Positions 6,708-16,750 of a stretch of 64,000 nt of DNA are shown one piece after another. The notes under the pieces were generated by a model. It was not told the DNA's origin, did not search any database, and saw nothing but the letters and a program-made list of their open reading frames with translations. A program made the translations under genes and the position numbers. The stretch's first letter is position 1. Each line of letters starts with the position of its first letter. Origin of the DNA: a bacterium 210820-DFI.6.37 (GTDB lineage Bacteria > Bacillota > Clostridia > Peptostreptococcales > Anaerovoracaceae); NCBI GenBank assembly GCA_020558355.1, contig JAJCKG010000014.1, forward strand, positions 12,696-76,695. The letters are read 5' to 3'.

Positions 6708-8933
6708 ATGAAATACAGAAGGAAGATCGGAAGGGCGCTGCTTGCCATTGCCCTTTTTGGCGCACTGTTCGCGCTCTGCGCCTGCTCTCAGTCAGAATCA
6801 GTCAGCGACGCGCGGGCCAAAGAATCCATTGAGACTACATTGAATCTCGCGAATAATGAGGACCAGGAATGGACCTATGAGAAGACAGCTGACGCCTGGA
6901 TTTTGTCTCCGGTTTCGGCAGTTGCCAACCCGGAGCTGCCGGATCAGCAAGGGGTGTCCGTCTGTGTTCCGGGGGCTTACATTACCGGAATTGATACGGA
7001 CAAGGACGGCCAGGCGGATGTGACCGCCAAAACGTATCAGGAGGCGGTAAAAGGCGCTCTGGTGATGGATTATGACGCAAAGATTACCAGTACCAACGGA
7101 CAGGTCTATACGGCAGCTTCCGCTCCGGCCATTCTCAATACCGGGGCGGCCGGTTATGGTTCCTCCGAGAACGCCGCCGCGTCCACTGTTTACGCGTCGG
7201 AGGGATATATTAATATTGCCTGCGGAAACCGGGGCAAACAGGATACGGCGGAGGATGATGACGGAAATACCTACTATACAGGCGACGCGCCTTCCTGCCT
7301 GGTAGATCAGAAGGCGGCGGCCCGCTATGTAAAATACAACATGCTGCTTGGCAACCTTCCGGGTAATGTGGATTATTTTGTTTCCACAGGCGGCTCCGGC
7401 GGAGGCGCTCACGCGGCTATGTTCGCGGCTACATCCAACAACTCGGATTTTTACGATTATCAGATCGAAGCCGGCGCTGTAGGGGTATACAATACAACAG
7501 ACGGAGGGTATTCCACAACCGTTACAATCGACGGAACGGATTATGAGCTTTCCGACGGAGCGTGGGGCTGCGTGGCGTACAGCGCGATTACATTCCTATA
7601 TGAAGCGGATATGGCGCAGGCCTTTGAATATTATATGGACACCTCCTATGACTTCAATACGTCTTTTCAGGAGCAGCTGGCTGAATATCTTTCGGCCGCG
7701 TATATGGAATATATCAACGACCAGAAGCTGTCTGTAAAGGAAGCGGATGCGGGCTTTGATCTGAATGGAGACGGAGATAAAAAGGATACCGTTTCTCTGA
7801 CGATTCAGTATGATCCGGATTCTCACCCGGAAACAAACGGCTATTACGGCACATACCTGGATCTGTATCTGGCTGAATTTACGGAGAATCTTCAGTGGTA
7901 TCTGGACCATCTGGACTACGCGGAAAGCTGGACCTGGTTCGATGAAGATGGAAAGGCCCTCTCAGATAAGAAAGTCGCCTCTATGACTTCTGAAGATAAA
8001 GCGGAGGCCTTCCTTGAGGGCCGGTACGCGAAGGGAAGCTCCGGAGGAAAGGCGGAAAATCCCACTAGCGGTATGGGAGGCGCCGATGATTTTGACGGTC
8101 TGAAAGGCGGCGCAAAGGACGGTAAAGCGATTAAAGGAGCGCTGCCGGATAAAGGAAAAAAAGACGGAACGCTTCCTGATAAAGGGGCTCTGCCGGACAT
8201 GGGAAATAAAGACGCGGCCGGAACACCGGACAGCGGAACAACGCAGTCGGCAACAGGAAAGAGCGATTCTGAGAATTACAGCAGCTATGAGGAAATGGTC
8301 GCGGCCTACAAAGCGGATGTGGAAGCCATCTACGAGGGGGATCAATACGGGAAGAATATTGTTTCCCTGTACAACCCGTTAAACTATATTGGAGCGGAAG
8401 AAACGGAAGATCCGGTATGGACCAGAATCGTTATGGGCGCTTCCGAGGGAGATATGTCCATGTTTTCTTCTCTGAATCTGCAGATCGCCTGGCTTAACGC
8501 GGGAGTCAACGCGGTAATCGAGTGGCAGTGGGACGGCGGCCATGTGCCGTCTGAGATTTTCGGCAATTCGTTTTCTTTCTATGTGGATCAGATGTACGGA
8601 TCCTATGTGGACGGAGCTGAGACCATCACCGCCGCAAAGGCGGAACCGCAGACGAAAAACGGAACCGCCTCAGAGCCGGAAGGAACGGATTTGAGCGGCT
8701 GGGTCAACGGGGATGATCTTACCAGCGTATCCTTTTCTCTGGCAGACGCCGCGGCGTACAGAACCTCGGGCGCAAGCAAAGCGATTCCGGGCTTTGATGT
8801 CATCGACTACAGTCAGGAGGACTATGTGTTTGGCGATACGCGGGAAGACGCGCGCCACTGGAACAAATTCCTTCTGGATATTTTTGAAGAATATGCGGAT
8901 GAACTTGAGCCGCTGTTTAATCGTGAAACCTGA
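6708..8933 (+). CDS. Secreted tannase/feruloyl-esterase-like alpha/beta hydrolase lipoprotein
   Basis: The 741-residue protein starts with a lipoprotein signal (FALCAC, lipidated Cys26). The nucleophile elbow is STGGSGGGAHAAM with Ser230, as in bacterial subtype-B tannases. A late histidine in WDGGHVPSE is the likely catalytic His. Known relatives hydrolyse ester bonds of gallic or hydroxycinnamic acids from plants, but the true substrate is unknown. Residues 444-522 form a low-complexity Gly/Lys/Asp/Pro linker with repeated ALPDKG and TLPDKG units that splits the hydrolase, an unusual insertion. A motif like LDGNGD calcium loops appears twice (TDKDGQAD, LNGDGDKKD). It follows the two-component pair and has its own promoter and RBS (AAAGGAGG), and ends at a strong terminator. 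Confidence 0.65.
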   Translation: MKYRRKIGRALLAIALFGALFALCACSQSESVSDARAKESIETTLNLANNEDQEWTYEKTADAWILSPVSAVANPELPDQQGVSVCVPGAYITGIDTDKDGQADVTAKTYQEAVKGALVMDYDAKITSTNGQVYTAASAPAILNTGAAGYGSSENAAASTVYASEGYINIACGNRGKQDTAEDDDGNTYYTGDAPSCLVDQKAAARYVKYNMLLGNLPGNVDYFVSTGGSGGGAHAAMFAATSNNSDFYDYQIEAGAVGVYNTTDGGYSTTVTIDGTDYELSDGAWGCVAYSAITFLYEADMAQAFEYYMDTSYDFNTSFQEQLAEYLSAAYMEYINDQKLSVKEADAGFDLNGDGDKKDTVSLTIQYDPDSHPETNGYYGTYLDLYLAEFTENLQWYLDHLDYAESWTWFDEDGKALSDKKVASMTSEDKAEAFLEGRYAKGSSGGKAENPTSGMGGADDFDGLKGGAKDGKAIKGALPDKGKKDGTLPDKGALPDMGNKDAAGTPDSGTTQSATGKSDSENYSSYEEMVAAYKADVEAIYEGDQYGKNIVSLYNPLNYIGAEETEDPVWTRIVMGASEGDMSMFSSLNLQIAWLNAGVNAVIEWQWDGGHVPSEIFGNSFSFYVDQMYGSYVDGAETITAAKAEPQTKNGTASEPEGTDLSGWVNGDDLTSVSFSLADAAAYRTSGASKAIPGFDVIDYSQEDYVFGDTREDARHWNKFLLDIFEEYADELEPLFNRET

Positions 8934-8944
8934 CTTTACAAAAC

Positions 8945-8976
8945 AAAAAGCCGCTGGCAACGCAGCGGCTTTTTGT
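8945..8976 (+). terminator. Rho-independent terminator
   Basis: AAAAAGCCGCTG at 8945-8956 pairs with CAGCGGCTTTTT at 8963-8974 around a six-base loop. Confidence 0.9.
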
Positions 8977-9098
8977 AAATTTAACACAATTCATATCTTA
9001 TTTTCTATCTTCCCCTTTTCATTTACCAAAAAATAGGCTATACTAAAGTATTAGTATTTTTAAAGCTATTTCATGGTCTGGGAGGGAACATTTAAGAC

Positions 9099-10379
9099 AT
9101 GGACAGTCACATAATTGTAGACATCGCCGCAATCGTAATCCTTGTTATACTATCCGGGTATTTTTCAGCAACAGAAACCGCGTTTACCTCATTGAACCGG
9201 ATCCGGGTCAAGAACATGGCCGGAGAAGGGAACAAACGGGCCGAGCTGGTTCTGAAGCTGGAGGAAAATTATGACAAGCTGCTGACTACGATTCTGATTG
9301 GAAATAATATTGTCAATATTACCATGACGGCTATTTCTACTGTATTGTTCGTAGAACTCTTCGGCGCGTACGGTCCGACCTTATCCACGGTAGTCATAAC
9401 CATTGTTGTTCTCATCTTTGGAGAAATCTCTCCTAAGAGCGTCGCGAAAGAATCACCGGAGAGCTTTTCCATGTTTTCCGCCCCGCTCATTCGAATTCTG
9501 GCCGCGATCCTTACCCCTGTAAATTTCCTGTTTTCAAAATGGAAGGGGCTGCTGGCCCGCGTCTTCAAACTGGGAGAGGACCGGACGATTACAGAAGACG
9601 AACTGCTGACCATGGTAGAGGAAGCCGAGACCATCGGCGGTATTGATAATGAGCAGAGTGAGCTGATCCAAAACGCCATCGAGTTCAAGGAGCTGGAGGC
9701 CTGGGACGTGCTGACGCCCCGGGTGGATATGAAAGCCATTGATGTGGAGGATACAAAGGAAGAGGTTGCGAAGCTCTTTAAAAAGACCGGATTTTCCCGT
9801 CTTCCTGTTTACGAAGATGATATCGATAAAATTATGGGGGTTCTGAATCAGAAGGATTTTCATAATTATATAGCAGGCACCAATAAAACCATTTCCGATT
9901 ATGTGAAGCCGGTAGTGTTCGTTGCGGGCGCGATTAAAATTTCCGCGCTTTTGAAAAAAATGCAGCAGATGAAGACACATCTGGCCATCGTTATCGATGA
10001 GTACGGCGGAACGGAGGGACTGGTGACGATGGAAGATATTATAGAAGAACTGGTAGGAGAAATCTACGATGAACACGACGCTGTCATATCGCAGGAGATC
10101 ATCCCTCTGCAGAACGGAAGCTATCGGGTAAAGTGCAACGCCAGTATTGCCAAGGTTTTTGATTTCTTTGATATTGAAGAGGAAATGAATGTTCAAACGG
10201 TCAATGGCTGGGTAGTCGTTCAGCTGGACAAGCTGCCGGTGAAAAATGATACGTTTTCACAGCAGATCGGAGACAAGCTGCTGAAGGTCCGGGTGACCAA
10301 GGCGGATGACCGGAGAGCATTGGAAATAAATCTGGTGGTAGAAGAAACAGAACCAGAAGAAGAAAAGAAAGGGGAATAA
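9099..10379 (+). CDS. HlyC/CorC-family transporter (CNNM/DUF21, CBS and CorC domains)
   Basis: The 426-residue membrane protein has an N-terminal DUF21/CNNM domain (about 1-190) with SGYFSATETAFTSLN and three or four helices, a CBS pair (about 205-325; LTPRVDMKAIDV, FSRLPVYEDD, HLAIVIDEYGGTEGLVTMEDIIEELVG split across the second CBS) and a C-terminal CorC/HlyC transporter-associated domain (about 340-415). Such proteins are linked to magnesium or cobalt export. It ends three bases before secA, whose RBS lies inside its last codons, so the two genes are probably transcribed together. A TATACT -10-like box lies at 9040. Confidence 0.88.
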   Translation: MDSHIIVDIAAIVILVILSGYFSATETAFTSLNRIRVKNMAGEGNKRAELVLKLEENYDKLLTTILIGNNIVNITMTAISTVLFVELFGAYGPTLSTVVITIVVLIFGEISPKSVAKESPESFSMFSAPLIRILAAILTPVNFLFSKWKGLLARVFKLGEDRTITEDELLTMVEEAETIGGIDNEQSELIQNAIEFKELEAWDVLTPRVDMKAIDVEDTKEEVAKLFKKTGFSRLPVYEDDIDKIMGVLNQKDFHNYIAGTNKTISDYVKPVVFVAGAIKISALLKKMQQMKTHLAIVIDEYGGTEGLVTMEDIIEELVGEIYDEHDAVISQEIIPLQNGSYRVKCNASIAKVFDFFDIEEEMNVQTVNGWVVVQLDKLPVKNDTFSQQIGDKLLKVRVTKADDRRALEINLVVEETEPEEEKKGE

Positions 10380-10382
10380 AAA

Positions 10383-13136
10383 ATGAGCCTAATGGAAAAA
10401 ATCTTTGGCGACCTCAACGCGAAGGAAGTAAAGAAGGTCGCTAAAATCGCGGATAAGGTGGAAGCCTATGATGAACAGATGCAGGGACTTTCCGATGAAG
10501 AGCTGCGGGGAAAGACGTCTGAATTCAGGCAGCGTCTGCAAAAAGGAGAGACACTGGATGACCTTTTGCCGGAAGCCTTTGCCGTATGCCGGGAAGGCGC
10601 AGTGCGAAGTCTGGGAATGAAGCACTTCCGGGTACAGATTATCGGTGGTATCGTGCTTCACCAGGGGCGGATCGCTGAAATGAAAACTGGTGAAGGTAAG
10701 ACTTTGGTAGCGACCCTTCCTGTATATCTGAACGCGCTTGAGGGAAAAGGCGTCCATGTTGTGACGGTCAACGATTACCTGGCAAAGCGAGATATGGAAT
10801 GGATGGGAAAGCTGTACAATTTCCTGGGTATGACGGTAGGCTGCGTAATCCACGGAATCAGTGAGGAAGAGCGGAAGGCCGCCTATGACGCGGATATTAC
10901 TTATGGAACCAACAACGAGTACGGTTTTGATTATCTGAGAGATAACATGGTTCTCTACAAAGAGGACATGATGCAGAGAGATCTGAACTTCGCCATTGTG
11001 GACGAAGTGGACTCCATCCTCATCGATGAAGCCAGAACGCCGCTGATCATTTCAGGGCAGGGCGGAAAATCCACAGATATGTACAAAAAAGCGGATCGCT
11101 TTGTAAAGGATCTGACCATTGAGACGGACTTTACGGTAGAAGAAAAGGATAAGCAGGTTTCTCTTACCGAAGAAGGCGTCAGCAAGTGTGAAGCTTACTT
11201 TGAAGTGGAAAACTTTTCGGATCCGGAAAACATGGAAATCAACCATCATGTGCTGCAGGCGCTGAAAGCGAGAAACATGATGAAGAGGGATGTTGACTAT
11301 ATTATTAAAGACGGCGAGATCGTCATTGTCGATGAATTTACAGGACGTCTCATGTTCGGCCGCCGCTACAGTGACGGCCTGCACCAGGCCATCGAGGCAA
11401 AGGAAGGCGTTCTGGTAAGATCCGAGTCTAAGACCCTGGCTACCATCACCTTGCAGAACTACTTCCGTATGTATCAGAAGCTGGCCGGTATGACTGGTAC
11501 GGCCAAGACAGAGGAAGATGAATTCCGGGATATTTATAATATGGACGTTGTTGTGGTGCCGACCAATATGCCTGTTGTCCGAGACGACCAGCAGGACGCG
11601 GTATACGCTACAGAAAAGGGCAAGTACAAATCCATTGTGGATAAGGTGGCGGCGGCTCATGAAACGGGACAGCCGGTACTGGTGGGTACCGTTTCCATTG
11701 AAAAATCGGAAATCATCGCGAACAGCCTGAAAAAACGGGGTATTAAAAAGTTCAACGTACTCAACGCGAAGCACCACGAGCAGGAAGCGGAAATCATTGC
11801 TCAGGCAGGCCGTCAGGGCGCCATTACCATTGCCACCAATATGGCCGGCCGTGGTACGGATATTATCCTGGGAGGCAACCCGGAATTTGAGGCGAAGCGT
11901 GAAATGAGAAAGCTGGGCTACGACGCGGAGGCTATTGCCTTTGCTACTGGCTTTGTCCAGACGGATGACCCGGAACTGATGAAAGCGAGAGAAGAATTCA
12001 ATCAGCTTCATGAAAAATATAAGGAGGAGCGAAAGGAAGAGCAGGAAAAGGTGCGGGAACTGGGCGGCCTGTGCATCATCGGTACAGAGCGGCATGAGTC
12101 TAGACGTATTGACAACCAGCTGCGAGGCCGTTCCGGAAGGCAGGGAGACCCGGGCCGGACTCAGTTCTGTATTTCTCTGGAAGACGAGCTGATGCGTCTC
12201 TTCGGCGGCGAGCGGATGCAGAATGTAGTGAAGCGTCTGGGCGTAGAAGAAGACGAGCCGATTGAGGCGGGAATGATTACCAGGTCCATCGAAGGAGCGC
12301 AGAAGAAGGTGGAAGGCCGCAACTTCTCCATTCGTAAATACGTGCTCCAGTACGATAACGTAATGAACAAGCAGCGTGAGATCATCTACGGCGAACGTAA
12401 AAAGGTTCTCTTTGGAGAAGATCTGCGTGAAGATATTACCAGTATGACCCGAGAGCTGATCGATGAAGTTGTGGAGCCTATCACCATCGCTTCCCGTTTC
12501 CCGGAAGAGTGGGATATGGACACTCTCAATGAGGGGCTGAAAAAGCTTTCGCCTGCCTTTACGCCTGTAGAGCTGACGGAAGATGAGATGAACCAGCTGA
12601 ATCCGGAAGGATTGAAAGAGAAGATCTATGATATCTTTGAGCGGCTGTATCAGGACAAGGAAGCGGAGATCGGCATCGATAAGATGCGGGAGATCGAGCG
12701 AATGATTCTGATCCGGGTTGTAGACAACAAATGGATGGATCACATCGACGCTATGGATCAGCTGAAGAGCGGGATCGGCCTGCGGGCTCTGGGACAGCAG
12801 GACCCTGCGGCGGCTTACGCGCAGGAAGGCTTTGACATGTTTGAGCTGATGATCCAGTCTATCAAGGAAGATACGGTGAAATTCTGCTACAGCGTAACGG
12901 TTCAGACCGGCACAGAACGTCGGGATATTATGGGAACCGGACAGGAAAGAAAGGACGAATTTGTAGATGAAGGCCCTCTTATGGAGGGACAGGAGCTTCC
13001 GGAGGAAGAACAGCTTCCGCAGCGTGAAAAGAAGCAGGAGCCATACAGAAGGGAGCAGCCGAAAATCGGCAGAAACGATCCTTGCCCGTGCGGCTCCGGA
13101 AAGAAATATAAGAACTGCTGCGGCAAAAATGCGTAG
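10383..13136 (+). CDS. secA: Preprotein translocase ATPase SecA
   Basis: The 917-residue protein is the motor of Sec-dependent export, working at the membrane with SecYEG. It shows the Walker A motif [11 protein letters not shown] (GEGKT at 103-107), the DEAD-type [17 protein letters not shown], the helicase motifs [11 protein letters not shown] and [13 protein letters not shown], and a C-terminal SEC-C zinc motif [13 protein letters not shown] used for SecB or phospholipid contact. Full length for the family. It sits directly behind the CorC-like gene. In many Clostridia prfB follows secA; here a catabolic cluster of three genes lies between. Confidence 0.98.
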   Translation: MSLMEKIFGDLNAKEVKKVAKIADKVEAYDEQMQGLSDEELRGKTSEFRQRLQKGETLDDLLPEAFAVCREGAVRSLGMKHFRVQIIGGIVLHQGRIAEMKTGEGKTLVATLPVYLNALEGKGVHVVTVNDYLAKRDMEWMGKLYNFLGMTVGCVIHGISEEERKAAYDADITYGTNNEYGFDYLRDNMVLYKEDMMQRDLNFAIVDEVDSILIDEARTPLIISGQGGKSTDMYKKADRFVKDLTIETDFTVEEKDKQVSLTEEGVSKCEAYFEVENFSDPENMEINHHVLQALKARNMMKRDVDYIIKDGEIVIVDEFTGRLMFGRRYSDGLHQAIEAKEGVLVRSESKTLATITLQNYFRMYQKLAGMTGTAKTEEDEFRDIYNMDVVVVPTNMPVVRDDQQDAVYATEKGKYKSIVDKVAAAHETGQPVLVGTVSIEKSEIIANSLKKRGIKKFNVLNAKHHEQEAEIIAQAGRQGAITIATNMAGRGTDIILGGNPEFEAKREMRKLGYDAEAIAFATGFVQTDDPELMKAREEFNQLHEKYKEERKEEQEKVRELGGLCIIGTERHESRRIDNQLRGRSGRQGDPGRTQFCISLEDELMRLFGGERMQNVVKRLGVEEDEPIEAGMITRSIEGAQKKVEGRNFSIRKYVLQYDNVMNKQREIIYGERKKVLFGEDLREDITSMTRELIDEVVEPITIASRFPEEWDMDTLNEGLKKLSPAFTPVELTEDEMNQLNPEGLKEKIYDIFERLYQDKEAEIGIDKMREIERMILIRVVDNKWMDHIDAMDQLKSGIGLRALGQQDPAAAYAQEGFDMFELMIQSIKEDTVKFCYSVTVQTGTERRDIMGTGQERKDEFVDEGPLMEGQELPEEEQLPQREKKQEPYRREQPKIGRNDPCPCGSGKKYKNCCGKNA

Positions 13137-13207
13137 CGGAAAGCGGCAAAACAAATAACTGCAAGAATTTTCAAGATTCCCAATAATATAATTTCTTTTC
13201 CGGAATA

Positions 13208-13236
13208 TTGACAAATCAAAACAGTGTTGCTAAAAT
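13208..13236 (+). promoter_or_regulatory. Sigma-A promoter of the acetamidase/formamidase gene
   Basis: TTGACA at 13208-13213 and TAAAAT at 13231-13236 are separated by exactly 17 bases. It shows that translation starts later, at the ATG at 13313. Confidence 0.8.
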
Positions 13237-13312
13237 CTCATATGAACAGAAGAGCGGAAATGATCCTTTATTTCTGCTCTTATTTTTGGCAAAGAACGAA
13301 GAGGAGGATATT

Positions 13313-14209
13313 ATGAAAACTATCGATAAGTCCGTGTATAATTTTTCCAAAAATAATGAACCTTTTACTGACGCGGATCCTGGAGAACTGCTGTTGTTTA
13401 AAACAATGGACTGCTTCTCAAACCGTCTGAAGACAGAAGAAGATCTGATTACCGATCTTGCGTACAGCTATGATGTCGCGAATCCGGCAGCAGGACCTGT
13501 TTATATCAACGGGGCAGAGCCGGGAGATGTTCTGGCAGTAGATATTCTGGATATTCAGGTGGCGGATCAGGGTGTGATTTCTACCTGTGAAGGCTGCGGA
13601 CCTCTCTGCGATGATATGGATATTCGTACCAGAGTTGTAAAAATTAAAGATGGTATCGCGGAGTTTAACGGCGTAAAATTTCCCATTGATCCGATGATCG
13701 GCGTAATCGGGACCGCGCCTGACGGAGATGATGTGATCGACGGATATCCGGGAAATCACGGCGGAAATATGGACAGCAAAATCATCAAAAAGGGAGCCAG
13801 AGTCTATTTTCCTGTAAGAGTGAAAGGGGCGCTGCTCCAGCTGGGAGACGTTCACGCGACCATGGGTGACGCGGAGCTTTGCGGAACAGGAATCGAGATT
13901 GCAGCGGAAGTGCTGGTAAAGGTTTCTCTCATTAAAGACTTTGAGCTGAACTGGCCTGTAACAGAAACAGCGACTCACTGGTATGTCAATGCCTGCGCGC
14001 ATGACTTCGGAGAAGCGCTGCGGAACGCGTCCAGAGAGCTGCAGAGGCTGCTGATGAATGTGACAGGATGGGACAAGACCGATACATATATGTATATGTC
14101 TGTACAAAGTGATGTAGCAATTAATCAGGCTTGCGTGCCGTGTGAGGTGGCTATGATTCTCAGATTCGGAACCCCGAAGCTTCCTCAGTTTAAACCATTG
14201 ATCGGCTAA
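13313..14209 (+). CDS. Acetamidase/formamidase family protein
   Basis: The 298-residue protein belongs to the FmdA/AmdA family of metal-dependent amidases that release ammonia from formamide or acetamide. Visible family features are the GDVLAVDILDI strand, GCGPLCDD, GNHGGNMD and the core GDVHATMGDAELCGTGIE. The start at 13313 is chosen because of the RBS GAGGAGG eight bases upstream; the longer frame would begin inside the promoter. The APC permease 54 bases downstream is a likely supplier of the amide or amino acid substrate. True substrates of these clostridial members are unproven. Confidence 0.85.
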   Translation: MKTIDKSVYNFSKNNEPFTDADPGELLLFKTMDCFSNRLKTEEDLITDLAYSYDVANPAAGPVYINGAEPGDVLAVDILDIQVADQGVISTCEGCGPLCDDMDIRTRVVKIKDGIAEFNGVKFPIDPMIGVIGTAPDGDDVIDGYPGNHGGNMDSKIIKKGARVYFPVRVKGALLQLGDVHATMGDAELCGTGIEIAAEVLVKVSLIKDFELNWPVTETATHWYVNACAHDFGEALRNASRELQRLLMNVTGWDKTDTYMYMSVQSDVAINQACVPCEVAMILRFGTPKLPQFKPLIG

Positions 14210-14263
14210 TATAGGCTGAAACGTGTTTAAAAGATATTATATTATGTATGTAAGGAGAACAAA

Positions 14264-15643
14264 ATGAAAGACCAAAAGCAAAATGCGGGTAACATTGAGC
14301 AGTTTGGGTATAAACAGGAATTGAAAAGATCCTTATCTCTGCGAGATGTTGTTCTGTACGGTGTATTATTCATGGTAATTATTGCGCCACAGTCTATTTT
14401 TGGTGAAATCCAGGTTGCCAGCGGCGGTATGACTCCTCTGGTATACATAGTTGGATTCGTTGCTATTAGTTTTACGGCGCTGAGCTATATGCGCATGAGT
14501 AACCGCTTCCCTATTGCGGGCTCTGTATACGCGTATGTGCAGAGAGGGATCAATCCTCATGTCGGTTTCATTGGCGGATGGCTGATCCTGCTGGATTATC
14601 TGTTTGTGCCGTCTCTGCTCTACACAATGGTCGCCAACTGGGGTGTTGAGCTGATTCCAGGAAGCCCGTGGTGGCTGTGGATCCTGGTATTCGTTATTTT
14701 CAATACTGTTGTAAATATCCGCGGTATGGAAATGACAAAGGGTGTAGACTGGGTAATGTTCGCGATGGAAATTATCATCCTGATTATATTTATTTATCTG
14801 GGATTCAAATATGTTCTGGGCGGCGGAGGATATGGCTATATCGCGCCGGATCCTATCTATCAGCCGGGAAAAGTCGACGCGCACTTTATCGCTTCCGCGT
14901 GCTCCATCGCGTGTCTGTCCTTCCTGGGATTTGACGGAATGTCTACTCTGGCGGAAGAAACGATCCAGCCGGAAAAGAACATCGGTAAAGGTATCCTCAT
15001 TGCGTTGTGCGCGATTGTCGTAGTATTTGTGCTGCAGACTTATGTCGCGGCTCTGATTCTGCCTGACTGGGAAAATACAGATATGGCGACAGGGTTCTTT
15101 GACGCGGCGGAAGCAGCGGGCGGTGAGATTTTCAGAAAGATTCTGCTGGTTGTAAATATCATCGCGATTGGTGTGGCCAACATCATGAACGCGCAGACAG
15201 CCACCGCGAGAATGCTGTATGGTATGGGACGTGACGGAGTTATTCCGAAAATTTTCGGCAAGGTTCATCCAAAATATCAGACTCCATATGTGGCAGCTAT
15301 CATCGTAGGCGGCGCGTCTTTGTTTATCCCGCTGATCCTTTCTATGTCTCAGCTGGTAAGACTGGTTAACTTCGGAGCGCTGGCTTCCTTTGTACTGCTG
15401 AACTTCGCGGTATTCCTCTTCTTCTTTATAAGAGAAAAGAAGAGAAATTCAGTGGGCGATATTGTTAAATATCTGATCTGCCCATGGCTGGGTATCCTGA
15501 TTCTGGTATATGTATTTACCGGATTTGATAAGATGACTTATCTTGTAGGTATCGTATGGCTTATTATCGGCCTGATCATTGGAGCCATCAAATCCAAAGG
15601 CTACAAAGAGGTTCCGGAAGCGTTTAAGAATCTGCAGGTTTAA
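14264..15643 (+). CDS. APC-superfamily amino acid permease
   Basis: The 459-residue protein has about twelve hydrophobic helices and the APC motif pattern near the N-terminus (GEIQVASGGMTPLVYIVGFVA split over helix 1-2; LSYMRMSNRFPIAGSVYAYV in helix 2-3). It moves amino acids or related compounds across the membrane by cation symport or exchange. The N-terminus is polar for the first 25 residues. The RBS is AAGGAG. It follows the amidase and is closed by a terminator, so the two form a small catabolic unit. Substrate unknown. Confidence 0.88.
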   Translation: MKDQKQNAGNIEQFGYKQELKRSLSLRDVVLYGVLFMVIIAPQSIFGEIQVASGGMTPLVYIVGFVAISFTALSYMRMSNRFPIAGSVYAYVQRGINPHVGFIGGWLILLDYLFVPSLLYTMVANWGVELIPGSPWWLWILVFVIFNTVVNIRGMEMTKGVDWVMFAMEIIILIIFIYLGFKYVLGGGGYGYIAPDPIYQPGKVDAHFIASACSIACLSFLGFDGMSTLAEETIQPEKNIGKGILIALCAIVVVFVLQTYVAALILPDWENTDMATGFFDAAEAAGGEIFRKILLVVNIIAIGVANIMNAQTATARMLYGMGRDGVIPKIFGKVHPKYQTPYVAAIIVGGASLFIPLILSMSQLVRLVNFGALASFVLLNFAVFLFFFIREKKRNSVGDIVKYLICPWLGILILVYVFTGFDKMTYLVGIVWLIIGLIIGAIKSKGYKEVPEAFKNLQV

Positions 15644-15685
15644 TATTGCTTAACCTGGGAATCCATAAATTTGATACTACTTTTG

Positions 15686-15724
15686 CAAAGAGGCTTTTTC
15701 CTTTTGAGAAGGCTTCTTTGTTTT
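15686..15724 (+). terminator. Rho-independent terminator
   Basis: CAAAGAGGCT starting at 15686 pairs with GGCTTCTTTG ending at 15720 (two wobble pairs), followed by TTTT. Confidence 0.75.
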
Positions 15725-15778
15725 ATAAGGCAAGGCCGAAGGCTACGGCAAAAAATGACGAAAACGAAGGAGGTATCC

Positions 15779-16534
15779 ATGAATCGATCAATCATCCAAA
15801 GCGGAGCGGGGTATGAGATCTGCTGCGGGCATACCCTTACAGGAACCGAGGACAAGGTGGTTCTCATTATGCATGGTTTTGGAAGCAGCAAGGAAAGCTT
15901 TACAGCGGAGATGCTGGCTGAGCGGCTTCCGGCGGCCGGAATTGGCACCTTTGCCTTTGACTTTCCGGCCCATGGTGAAAGTCCCGCGGCAGGAGAGCAG
16001 CTGACTCTGGCAAACTGTCTCGCGGATATGGAGGCGGCAGAGGAGGAAATAAAACGCCTTGCGCCCGGCGCTGAGATCGGCTATTTCGGTTCCAGCTTTG
16101 GGGCCTATATGACGCTTTTGTATTTGGCGTCAGCGGCAGAGAGAAACCGGAAAACCGGGAAAAAGGCCTTTCTGCGCAGCGCGGCAGTGGAGATGCCAAA
16201 GCTTCTTCCCAATAAAACGCCTGAAGGAGCCGCAAGCCTCGCGGAGCGGGGATACCTTATAGCGGACGAGGATTATCAGAGGCCCCTGAAGCTGACGCGG
16301 CGGTTTTTCGATGAACTGGACGCAAATGACGTATTTCAGAAGTATAAGGCGGGGACCGCGCGCCTTGCCATGGTCCACGGAGGCGCGGATGAAGTGGCCT
16401 CGCCGGAAGCGGCCGCGCGGTTTGCGGAATTTGCGGGCGCGGAACTGACCATGATTCCGGGCGGGGACCATTCCCTTTCTCTTCCGGGAATGCCAGAGCG
16501 GGTGCTTGCGCTGGCTCTGTCGTTTTTCAGGTAG
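15779..16534 (+). CDS. Alpha/beta hydrolase (serine hydrolase, lysophospholipase-like)
   Basis: The 251-residue protein has the oxyanion segment MHGFGSSKESF, a nucleophile elbow YFGSSFGAYM (GxSxG), an acid in VHGGADEVASP and a catalytic His in GGDHSLSLPG, a full serine hydrolase triad. Family members cleave esters or short acyl groups; the substrate is unknown. The start at 15779 is chosen for the strong RBS GGAGG seven bases upstream; an in-frame upstream ATG would start within the preceding terminator. It has no signal peptide. Confidence 0.82.
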   Translation: MNRSIIQSGAGYEICCGHTLTGTEDKVVLIMHGFGSSKESFTAEMLAERLPAAGIGTFAFDFPAHGESPAAGEQLTLANCLADMEAAEEEIKRLAPGAEIGYFGSSFGAYMTLLYLASAAERNRKTGKKAFLRSAAVEMPKLLPNKTPEGAASLAERGYLIADEDYQRPLKLTRRFFDELDANDVFQKYKAGTARLAMVHGGADEVASPEAAARFAEFAGAELTMIPGGDHSLSLPGMPERVLALALSFFR

Positions 16535-16601
16535 AGGATATTTCCTCAGGGCCCCGGGAAAGCGGGGAGAATGAAAACTTTGCGGGAAATCCTAAATTTT
16601 A

Positions 16602-16631
16602 TTGAAAAAGCTTACTGCCATGCGGTATACT
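16602..16631 (+). promoter_or_regulatory. Putative promoter of prfB-tex
   Basis: TTGAAA at 16602-16607 and TATACT at 16626-16631 have an 18-base spacer. A 120-base leader follows before the prfB start. Confidence 0.55.
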
Positions 16632-16750
16632 AAACTATCGGCCCAGAAGCTGGAAAAGCAAAGAACGGCTGCCCATGCGAAAAAGCGGAAGAGGGCTGCC
16701 GGCAGGGCGTTTTTTAGGGGCCGCAGTACAAAAAAGAAAGAAGGTAAAGC

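Noticed and set aside
11052..13214. 720-codon open frame antisense to secA
   Set aside because: Its frame is open only because of the GC pattern of secA on the other strand; it has no RBS and no recognisable domain.
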